From a candidate division TA06 bacterium (GTDB taxonomy: Bacteria > Ratteibacteria > UBA8468 > MWAK01): 8,787 nt of DNA. The stretch lies in assembly GCA_022704925.1 (NCBI GenBank), contig JAKJFK010000064.1, positions 1 to 8,787 of the forward strand, in the 5' to 3' direction. This document shows positions 1 to 4,788 of the stretch, one piece after another. Numbering within the stretch: the first letter of the stretch is position 1; every line of letters starts with the position of its first letter. The position numbers were made by a program, and so were the translations under genes. Below the pieces are notes generated by a model that saw nothing but the letters and a program-made list of their open reading frames with translations, was not told the DNA's origin and ran no database searches.

Positions 1-975
1 GCCGCCGTAGCCGATCGCGTCCGGGAAATACCGACGTTCGAGCAGGTCGGACTCCCTCAGCAGGTAATCCCCCTCGAAGCGGCGCGACTCCCGTTTGCCG
101 GGCAGCATTCCCACCCACTCCAGGACAAAATTCCCGAACCCGTGTTCACCGCCATTCTTAAGGTGGTCCCAGACTCCGAGTAGGTGGGCCAGCAGCTTCT
201 CCCGGATTGTTTCGTTCTCGCCGACGGTATCCCAGGGATACCCGATTTCTATCCACCAGAAACCGCCCAGAACCGGCCGGGCCGAATGGTAACCATGGTA
301 GTGCGCGCGGGTCTTGAGGGCCGGGTCGCCGGGCCGGTAGCGGGCGGCCCAGGCGGGCGGATGGTAGGGGACCGGCCGGCCGGCATCCCGGGCCAGGAAA
401 AGCAGGGAACTGCCCATCACGCCGCGGTCCGGCCGGGGGGGCGCAAAAATCTCCCCGAACTCGGCGCGCCCCTCGCGTCCGAAACGGAACCGGGCGCCGG
501 CGGCGGCCGCCACCGTGCCGTCGCCCGAGGCGTCCAGAAAGAGGTCACCCTTGAAGAGTAACTCCTTCTCGCTGCCCAGCTGGCAGCAGGCGACTGAAAT
601 TATACGCCGCTCTTCAACCCGGACCCGGCGGGCGCTGGTGTTCAGAAAGAGATCGATCCCCGAGCTCTTTACCGCGTCGTAAAGGACCAGATCCAGGTTG
701 GAATTGATGAAGGAATTTGAGTAAGGCGCGGAGTTGATTTTCCGCTCGGCCAGGAAAAGTTCGCAGATGATCCCGGTCTCCCGGCCGCCTGGGTTTTTTC
801 CGGCCGCGCCGGAGATATTGACCCTGACCTCTGAACTGGCATTGCCGCCCAAAACCGGCCGATCCTGAATCAAGGCCGTCTTCAAACCGTGGCGGCGGGC
901 CGCCAGGGCCCCGCAAACTCCGGCCAGACCGCCGCCGATTACTACCAGGTCGTACTTCAATCGTTCCTCTTTCAT
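1..975 (-). CDS. FAD-dependent oxidoreductase (FAD_oxidored family), C-terminus cut by window edge
   Basis: The minus-strand frame is open from an ATG at 975 to the window edge, giving 325 residues without a stop. The N-terminus has the Rossmann dinucleotide-binding fold: a beta strand leading into GGGLAG at residues 14-19, followed by ALIQDRPVLGGNAS at 34-47, the second FAD contact typical of this family. A further FAD-contact motif, LDASGDG, lies at 147-153, followed by an alanine-rich helix. This layout fits the FAD_oxidored proteins, a flavoenzyme group whose substrates are mostly unknown. Members I recall are considerably longer than 325 residues, so much of the C-terminus is probably missing. 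There is no signal peptide or membrane segment, so I expect it to be cytoplasmic. A GGAG sequence lies 5 nt before the ATG and a candidate promoter lies at 1046-1074. The gene is divergent from the PerR-like regulator, but regulation by it is only a guess. The family call is firm; the substrate is unknown. Confidence 0.9.
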   Translation of the reverse strand, partial: MKEERLKYDLVVIGGGLAGVCGALAARRHGLKTALIQDRPVLGGNASSEVRVNISGAAGKNPGGRETGIICELFLAERKINSAPYSNSFINSNLDLVLYDAVKSSGIDLFLNTSARRVRVEERRIISVACCQLGSEKELLFKGDLFLDASGDGTVAAAAGARFRFGREGRAEFGEIFAPPRPDRGVMGSSLLFLARDAGRPVPYHPPAWAARYRPGDPALKTRAHYHGYHSARPVLGGFWWIEIGYPWDTVGENETIREKLLAHLLGVWDHLKNGGEHGFGNFVLEWVGMLPGKRESRRFEGDYLLRESDLLERRYFPDAIGYGG

Positions 976-980
976 GAAAA

Positions 981-984
981 CTCC
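981..984 (-). promoter_or_regulatory. Ribosome binding site of the FAD oxidoreductase
   Basis: GGAG on the minus strand, 5 nt before the ATG at 975. It fixes the start immediately before the dinucleotide-binding strand. Confidence 0.6.
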
Positions 985-1045
985 GATAAGGTATGCGAAA
1001 CCGCCGCGTCTCCGGAACCGGACTGGGGCCGCCGGCGGCAATCTT

Positions 1046-1074
1046 ATTTAATCCGGCGACCGCAAAATTGTCAA
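1046..1074 (-). promoter_or_regulatory. Candidate sigma-70 promoter for the FAD oxidoreductase
   Basis: On the minus strand a perfect -35 box TTGACA (1069-1074) is followed, after a 17-bp spacer, by TTAAAT (1046-1051), which matches the -10 consensus at four of six positions. Transcription would start near 1039, leaving a leader of about 64 nt before the ATG at 975. This rests on consensus matching only. Confidence 0.5.
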
Positions 1075-1153
1075 CCTTCCGGGGGCTTTCGACCATTAAG
1101 GGCGAGGGTATAAAATTCCGAACCTGTGGATCGCCATGAAAACCTTGAAATAT

Positions 1154-1183
1154 TTGACATGCAGTCAAGATTTGCAATATTAT
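1154..1183 (+). promoter_or_regulatory. Predicted sigma-70 promoter of the PerR-like regulator
   Basis: A perfect TTGACA (1154-1159) is followed, after 18 bp, by TATTAT (1178-1183), a five-of-six -10 match. Transcription would begin around 1190, only a few bases before the ATG at 1193, and no Shine-Dalgarno sequence is present. The mRNA may therefore be leaderless or nearly so. The -35 box is also the left arm of a small dyad, TTGAC-N5-GTCAA (1154-1168). Confidence 0.65.
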
Positions 1184-1194
1184 TAATTAATAAT
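1179..1194 (+). promoter_or_regulatory. Perfect 16-bp AT palindrome, likely autoregulatory operator
   Basis: ATTATTAATTAATAAT is a perfect palindrome centred between 1186 and 1187. It covers most of the predicted -10 box, the expected transcription start and the first two bases of the regulator's ATG. Fur-family repressors bind AT-rich dyads, and the PerR consensus in Bacillus is a similar TTATAAT/ATTATAA repeat, although with an odd centre. A dimer bound here would block its own gene. The palindrome is seen directly; the operator role is inferred. Confidence 0.55.
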
Positions 1195-1672
1195 GCCTAT
1201 TAACACTCAAAACCAGCCAAAGCAAACCGAACTTGAAAGGTACCTGGCCCACTTCGACGAATTCTGCCGGAGCAATGGCATCAAAGTGACCCATCAGCGG
1301 CGGGAAGTCTACCGGGAGGTGTTGCAGACCACCGAACATCCGGATGTCGAAACCGTCTATGGCCGGGTGCGCCAGCGCATACCCACGATTTCGCTGGATA
1401 CCGTTTACCGCATCCTTCGCCTCTTTGAGGCGCGCCACCTGGTCTTTCGAACCGGGGAGCCCGGCAAGCGGGCCCGTTTCGATGCCAACCCGAAGCAGCA
1501 CCATCACTTCTTCTGCGTGAAGTGCGGGGCCCTGAGCGATATCTACAACAACGACTTCAACCAGATCCGGGTGCCCCAGGACCTGGAGAATGTCGGCCGG
1601 ATCGAAAACGTCCAGGTCGAAATGCGCGGCACCTGCGCCAGGTGCTGCAAAGAGAAACCGGCGGTCGAGTAA
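1193..1672 (+). CDS. perR: PerR-type Fur-family metal-dependent peroxide-sensing regulator
   Basis: The gene encodes 159 residues, near the usual 140-160 for the family. The N-terminal half is a winged helix (about 20-90), with the recognition-helix segment PTISLDTVYRILRLFE at 64-79. The C-terminal dimer domain contains HHHFFCVKCG at 103-112 and a second CxxC at 148-151. Aligned to Bacillus subtilis PerR from memory, every metal ligand falls at a constant +12 offset: H49, D97, H103, H105 and D116 for the regulatory Fe/Mn site, and C108, C111, C148 and C151 for the structural zinc. An aspartate rather than glutamate at position 97 favours PerR over Fur. PerR represses peroxide-defence genes until its histidines are oxidised by Fe(II)/H2O2. 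An extra cysteine, C152, directly follows the last zinc ligand. No peroxide-defence gene is adjacent. No Shine-Dalgarno sequence is visible, and 1193 is the only ATG that retains the full winged helix. Confidence 0.93.
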   Translation: MPINTQNQPKQTELERYLAHFDEFCRSNGIKVTHQRREVYREVLQTTEHPDVETVYGRVRQRIPTISLDTVYRILRLFEARHLVFRTGEPGKRARFDANPKQHHHFFCVKCGALSDIYNNDFNQIRVPQDLENVGRIENVQVEMRGTCARCCKEKPAVE

Positions 1673-1700
1673 AGCGGTCGGATCAATCGAATAAGGTGGC

Positions 1701-1750
1701 AAAGATCTTTTTTTGAATTTACACAATAATACTTACTAAATCATAACAAG
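1701..1750. other. AT-rich island downstream of perR
   Basis: By hand count 40 of 50 bases are A or T, against a GC-rich background. It lies 28 bp after the perR stop. It contains a weak plus-strand promoter-like pair, TTGAAT (1713-1718) and CTAAAT (1736-1741), 17 bp apart, with a strong terminator about 50 bp further on. It may be only the perR 3' untranslated region, or the promoter of a short RNA. Confidence 0.35.
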
Positions 1751-1791
1751 AAGACCGGTTCCGCAGTGGTCCGTCTCCCCGGAAACATCAA

Positions 1792-1828
1792 AAAAAGGCC
1801 GTCCGGATTTCCGCCGGACGGCCTTTTT
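1792..1828. terminator. Bidirectional rho-independent terminator between perR and tRNA-Pro
   Basis: A 15-bp perfect stem (1792-1806 with 1814-1828) closes a 7-nt loop. The GC-rich core GGCCGTCCGG is flanked by A5 on the left and T5 on the right, so it presents a U-tract in both directions. This suits its place between the convergent perR and tRNA genes. Confidence 0.93.
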
Positions 1829-1836
1829 CAATTCTC

Positions 1837-1913
1837 TGGTCGGGGCGACTGGATTCGAACCAGCGACCACCTGAACCCCATTCAGGTGCGCTACCAGGCT
1901 GCGCTACGCCCCG
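1837..1913 (-). tRNA. tRNA-Pro (anticodon GGG)
   Basis: On the minus strand a 77-nt cloverleaf runs from 1913 to 1837. The acceptor stem CGGGGCG pairs with CGCCCCG, followed by discriminator A and an encoded CCA (1837-1839). The D arm reads GCGCAGCCTGGTAGCGC. The anticodon stem CCTGA/TCAGG encloses the loop ATGGGGT, placing anticodon GGG at 1877-1879, which decodes CCC. The T arm has GGTTCGAATCC. The overall shape resembles E. coli tRNA-Pro(GGG). Its transcript would end at the hairpin at 1792-1828, which begins 8 bp beyond the CCA. Confidence 0.97.
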
Positions 1914-1951
1914 AAACGCAATAACACTTCCCAAATTTTCAATACTCCGCG

Positions 1952-1980
1952 ATGTAACCGATCCATATTGACTTGTTCAA
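1952..1980 (-). promoter_or_regulatory. Weak candidate promoter for tRNA-Pro
   Basis: On the minus strand TTGAAC (1975-1980) and TTACAT (1952-1957) are 17 bp apart. The start would be near 1945, about 30 nt before the mature tRNA 5' end. The -10 match is poor (three of six), so this is tentative. Confidence 0.3.
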
Positions 1981-2006
1981 GCCGCGCCGAGTTTCGGGGC
2001 TCGCTT

Positions 2007-2033
2007 TCAGGGGAAGGAGCTTCCCTCCCCTGA
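2007..2033. repeat. Inverted repeat, 8-bp perfect arms
   Basis: TCAGGGGA (2007-2014) and TCCCCTGA (2026-2033) are exact reverse complements around an 11-nt loop. A competing inner pair, GGGAA/TTCCC (2011-2015/2021-2025), is also possible. Confidence 0.7.
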
Positions 2034-2085
2034 TTCCCTCTCCCCGAATACGACTACGAGAAGGGGCTGCCGCCCCCTCTCTCAC

Positions 2086-2118
2086 CGGTGAAGTAGAGTC
2101 CCTCAACACACTTCACCG
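2086..2118. repeat. Inverted repeat, 9-bp perfect arms
   Basis: CGGTGAAGT (2086-2094) and ACTTCACCG (2110-2118) are exact reverse complements around a 15-nt loop. The GTGAAG/CTTCAC core recurs in the next repeat, so arms from neighbouring hairpins could also pair with each other. Confidence 0.7.
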
Positions 2119-2149
2119 CCGTGAAGCGTGCTTCGCTCTGCTTCACGGC
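2118..2149. repeat. Inverted repeat, 10-bp perfect arms
   Basis: GCCGTGAAGC (2118-2127) and GCTTCACGGC (2140-2149) are exact reverse complements around a 12-nt loop. A nested alternative, GAAGC-GT-GCTTC (2123-2134), has too small a loop for RNA but forms a DNA dyad. No T run follows on either strand. Confidence 0.75.
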
Positions 2150-2231
2150 CCGGTTGTTTCTGAATCTCTCTTCAGACGAACTCAGTGAACGCCCCCTCCA
2201 AGGGGAAAACCCGAAAAATTACGAACCGGCT

Positions 2232-3029
2232 TCAGCTTTTGATCTTGCCTTCCCGGAAGGCGGTCAGGTAGCCCATGCAGTACTGGTCGATCCCGGTCAG
2301 CCCCTCGGCGGTCAGCATGGCGGCCATCATGCCCTGGTCGGTCGGATCGATCAGGGCCGAATCGAGGCCAGCCTCGATGGCCAGGGCCAGAAAGCAGCGG
2401 TTGAGCACCCGGCGCTCCGGCAGGCCGAAAGATACGTTGGAGAGGCCGCAGGTGGTCTTGATGCCCGGAAACTCCCGCTTGATCGCCCGCAGGGACTCCA
2501 GGAAAACTCGGCCGTTGCTCGGATCGGTCGAGACCGGCTGGGTAAGCGGGTCGATGTAGATCCGCTCCACCGGAACCCGGCACCCCTCCATCGCCTTGAC
2601 CATCCGGGCGGTTATCTCCAAGCGGGTCTTGACATCGCCGGGGATGCCCCGGTCGTCCATGGTCAGCCCGACCACCTCGCCAGGATAACCATCGAGCACC
2701 GGCAGCAGGGCCTCCAGCTTGGCCGCCTCGCCGTTGATGGAATTGACCAGCACCCGTCCCTGGACCAGGGGCAGGCAGGCCTGGAGGGCGGCCGGATCGG
2801 CGCTGTCCAGGCAGATGTCCCGGTAACCGAGGGCCTGGACCGTCTCCACCAGCCAGCGCAAACCGGCGGCCTCGTCGCCGGAACCGAGCCCGGCGTTAAG
2901 GTCCAGCAGGTGGGCGCCGGCCTCCATCTGGATCCGGGCCTCCTTCTGAATGAAGGCGGTGTCCCGCTTGCGCAGGGCCTCGGCAATCCTCTTCCGGGTG
3001 GCGTTGATGCGTTCACCGATGACCAGCAT
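2232..3029 (-). CDS. acsE: Methyltetrahydrofolate:corrinoid protein methyltransferase (AcsE/MeTr family)
   Basis: The 265-residue product is almost the length of Moorella AcsE (about 262). It begins LVIGERINAT, close to the IGERIN start of that family, and has the pterin-binding TIM-barrel layout shared with dihydropteroate synthase. Family pterin and cobalamin-site residues are in place: LDLN (42-45), LDS with D75, NS with N96, GLTMDDRGIP (121-130), IDPL with D160, and GLSNVS with N198, the counterpart of the Moorella catalytic asparagine. The enzyme moves the methyl group of 5-methyltetrahydrofolate to the cobalt of a corrinoid protein, linking the methyl branch of the Wood-Ljungdahl pathway to acetyl-CoA synthase. 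No acsC, acsD or acsB lies in the window, so it could instead serve another corrinoid protein or methionine synthesis. An AGGAG sequence 5 nt upstream supports the start at 3029. Divergent from xylB. Confidence 0.88.
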   Translation of the reverse strand: MLVIGERINATRKRIAEALRKRDTAFIQKEARIQMEAGAHLLDLNAGLGSGDEAAGLRWLVETVQALGYRDICLDSADPAALQACLPLVQGRVLVNSINGEAAKLEALLPVLDGYPGEVVGLTMDDRGIPGDVKTRLEITARMVKAMEGCRVPVERIYIDPLTQPVSTDPSNGRVFLESLRAIKREFPGIKTTCGLSNVSFGLPERRVLNRCFLALAIEAGLDSALIDPTDQGMMAAMLTAEGLTGIDQYCMGYLTAFREGKIKS

Positions 3030-3031
3030 TG

Positions 3032-3039
3032 CCTCTCCT
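3032..3039 (-). promoter_or_regulatory. Ribosome binding site of acsE
   Basis: AGGAGAGG on the minus strand ends just before the ATG at 3029. Its AGGAG core (3035-3039) has 5-nt spacing. Confidence 0.7.
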
Positions 3040-3147
3040 GAAATGCCTTATGGAAAATTTGCGGAAAGTGATTTTGAACGCGGAACGGCCGGATGCCAGG
3101 GCGGATGCCAACCTTCGGAACCCTCGCCCCGGCCCGTCACTTTCATT

Positions 3148-3176
3148 ATGATATAATATTTCCGGGTTTTTATCAA
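3148..3176 (-). promoter_or_regulatory. Predicted acsE promoter
   Basis: On the minus strand TTGATA (3171-3176) and TATCAT (3148-3153) each match consensus at five of six positions and are exactly 17 bp apart. The start would be near 3141, giving an untranslated leader of about 112 nt. The -35 box overlaps the first base of the xylB ATG, and the -10 box overlaps the xylB -10 element. Confidence 0.6.
3149..3157 (+). promoter_or_regulatory. Extended -10 promoter of xylB
   Basis: TGATATAAT is a perfect extended -10 element (TG-N-TATAAT) with no good -35 box at the expected distance, as is usual for extended -10 promoters. The predicted start near 3164 leaves only about 12 nt before the xylB ATG, and no Shine-Dalgarno is visible. 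A 5-3-5 dyad, ATTAT-GAT-ATAAT (3145-3157), covers the element and could bind a repressor. Confidence 0.65.
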
Positions 3177-4708
3177 TGGCCGCGGACCTGTTCCTGGGGA
3201 TTGACGTTGGCACCAGCGGGGTAAAAGTCCTACTGGTCGACTCCAACGGCCGGGTGGTTGACCAGCAGGATGAGTCATACCCCCTGCTGGAGCCGCGGCC
3301 CCTCTGGGCCGAACAGGACCCGGAGGCCTGGTGGCGGGCGACCGCGCGCGCCCTGAAGAAGGTCTCGGAACGCCAGCCGCTGAATAAGCGGCTGGCGGCC
3401 GTGGGACTGGCCGGCCAGATGCACGGCTCGGTCTTTCTGGACGGCCGCGACCGGATGGTGCGCCCGGCCCTGCTCTGGTGCGACCAGCGTACCGGCGCCG
3501 AGGCGGCCGAAATCGAAACCGCCGTCGGCCCGGAAAAACTCCGCCGGATAACCGGCAACCCGCTCTTTACCGGATTTACCGCCCCCAAGGTCCGCTGGCT
3601 CCAGAAACACGAACCGGATAACTACCGCCGGACGGCCCGCCTCTTCCTGCCCAAGGATTATATCCGCTACCGCCTCACCGGAATAGCCGCCTCGGAGGTG
3701 ACCGACAATTCCGGCACCGGCTTCTTCGACATCAGGAAGCGGAACTGGTCGGCCGAAATCACGGCGGCCGCCGGGGTTCCGGACCGCTGGCTGCCGCCGG
3801 TGCTGGAATCACCGGCAATAGCCGGCAAGGTAAGCCCGACGGCGGCCGGCCGGACCGGCCTGCCCGCCGGCTGCCCGGTGGCGGCCGGGGCGGGCGACCA
3901 GGCGGCCAGCGGGGTGGGCAACGGCGTGGTCAGGCCGGGCGTGGTCTCCGCCACGCTGGGAACCTCCGGGGTGGTCTTCGCTTACTCGGACCGCCTCCGG
4001 CGCGACCCGGCCGGACGGATCCATACCATGTGCCACGCGGTGCCGGGCGCCTGGCACCTGATGGGCGTCACGCTGGCCGCCGGCGGCGCCCTGCGCTGGT
4101 ACCGCGACACTTTCTGCCCGGCCGAAAAGGCCGAGGCGCAGCGGAAGCAGACCGATCCTTACGAAATAATGACCGCGGCCGCCGGACGGGTACCGGCCGG
4201 GGCCGGCGGCCTGATCTTTCTGCCCTATCTCAACGGGGAACGGACGCCTCACGCCAACCCGCTGGCCCGGGCCGTCTTCTTCGGCGCCACCAGCCGCCAC
4301 ACCCGGGATTACTTCACCCGGGCGGTGCTGGAGGGAGTAACCTTCGCGCTGCGGGACAGCCTGGAGATGATGAAGGGGTTGAAGCTGCCGGTCCGGGAGG
4401 TGCGCCTCTCCGGCGGCGGCGCCCGTTCGAGGCTCTGGTGCCAGATGCAGGCGGACAACTTCCAGGTCGTCTGCCGGCGCACCGTCAACCCAGACACCAC
4501 CGCCCTGGGCGCGGCCATCCTGGCCGCCTGCGGTTCCGGCACCTTCGCCTCAGTGGCCGATGGCTGCGCCGGGATGGTCCGGACCGGCCGCGTCTTCCAA
4601 CCCGACCCGGCGGTCGAAAAACGCTACAAAAAGGCCTACCTCCTCTTTGACTCCCTCTACCCGGCCCTGGCCGATTCTTTTGACAGGGCGGCCGAGATTG
4701 AATTATAA
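3176..4708 (+). CDS. xylB: Xylulokinase (FGGY carbohydrate kinase family)
   Basis: The 510-residue product is slightly longer than E. coli XylB (484). The N-terminal FGGY domain opens with FLGIDVGTSGVKVLLVD (6-22), the phosphate-binding loop of the hexokinase/actin fold. LAGQMHGSV (78-86) is the sugar-contact motif typical of xylulokinases, and ALLWCDQRT (98-106) and EVTDNSGTGFFDI (174-186) follow. The C-terminal domain holds GAGDQAASGVGNG (238-250), whose D241 is the expected catalytic base, and the adenine-site segment LSGGGARS (411-418). The enzyme phosphorylates D-xylulose with ATP to feed the pentose phosphate pathway. No xylose isomerase or sugar transporter is nearby, so related FGGY substrates such as ribulose cannot be fully excluded. 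The mRNA leader is very short and has no evident ribosome binding site. A hairpin terminator follows at 4735-4762. Confidence 0.92.
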   Translation: MAADLFLGIDVGTSGVKVLLVDSNGRVVDQQDESYPLLEPRPLWAEQDPEAWWRATARALKKVSERQPLNKRLAAVGLAGQMHGSVFLDGRDRMVRPALLWCDQRTGAEAAEIETAVGPEKLRRITGNPLFTGFTAPKVRWLQKHEPDNYRRTARLFLPKDYIRYRLTGIAASEVTDNSGTGFFDIRKRNWSAEITAAAGVPDRWLPPVLESPAIAGKVSPTAAGRTGLPAGCPVAAGAGDQAASGVGNGVVRPGVVSATLGTSGVVFAYSDRLRRDPAGRIHTMCHAVPGAWHLMGVTLAAGGALRWYRDTFCPAEKAEAQRKQTDPYEIMTAAAGRVPAGAGGLIFLPYLNGERTPHANPLARAVFFGATSRHTRDYFTRAVLEGVTFALRDSLEMMKGLKLPVREVRLSGGGARSRLWCQMQADNFQVVCRRTVNPDTTALGAAILAACGSGTFASVADGCAGMVRTGRVFQPDPAVEKRYKKAYLLFDSLYPALADSFDRAAEIEL

Positions 4709-4734
4709 TTATTAGATTGATCTTTTAACGGCTT

Positions 4735-4762
4735 GGCGGCCGATGCTGCCTTTTCCTTTTTT
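4735..4762 (+). terminator. Probable rho-independent terminator of xylB
   Basis: GGCGGC (4735-4740) pairs with GCTGCC (4745-4750) around a CGAT loop. All six pairs form if one G-U is allowed. A T-rich tail of TTTTCCTTTTTT (4751-4762) follows. The stem is short but the U-rich tract is long. It separates xylB from secD, which starts 26 nt later. Confidence 0.65.
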
Positions 4763-4788
4763 CTCAAAAACATAATTAAAGAAAAACC

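Larger units (their letters stand above)
1914..2231. other. Gene-free spacer rich in hairpins, between tRNA-Pro and acsE
   Basis: This 318-bp stretch contains no coding region I would accept. An open frame at 1973-2188 on the plus strand is low-complexity, has no recognisable domain and covers the hairpins. From 1988 to 2149 there are five close-packed inverted repeats: CGAG/CTCG (1988-1991/2000-2003), an 8-bp perfect pair (2007-2014/2026-2033), GGGGC/GCCCC (2063-2067/2072-2076), a 9-bp perfect pair (2086-2094/2110-2118) and a 10-bp perfect pair (2118-2127/2140-2149). The last two share base 2118. None is followed by a good T run, so they are not ordinary terminators. The region could be a dispersed intergenic repeat, a structured RNA or the acsE 3' end. 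Confidence 0.5.

Noticed and set aside
614-1177. A 187-codon minus-strand frame overlapping the FAD oxidoreductase start
   Set aside because: It is in a different frame from the clear Rossmann-fold protein and has an arginine- and glycine-rich, domainless product.
1701-1715. AAAGATCTTT followed by T residues considered as a perR terminator
   Set aside because: The 10-bp palindrome leaves no loop and has almost no GC, so it cannot act as an intrinsic terminator. The hairpin at 1792-1828 is far better.
1187-1726. A 179-codon minus-strand frame opposite perR
   Set aside because: No domain is recognisable and perR is certain on the other strand.
1973-2188. A 71-codon plus-strand frame in the tRNA-acsE spacer
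   Set aside because: It has no ribosome binding site or domain, and it coincides with the inverted repeats, so it looks like a by-product of that sequence.
2121-3041. A 306-codon open frame on the plus strand, antisense to acsE
   Set aside because: It mirrors a strongly conserved acsE gene, has no recognisable domain and is rich in G, Q, H and R as expected from the reverse of a GC-rich gene. It also runs through the hairpin cluster.
3809-4650. Long frames on both strands inside xylB
   Set aside because: They are GC-rich shadows dominated by G, R, P and A in alternate frames of a well-conserved FGGY kinase.
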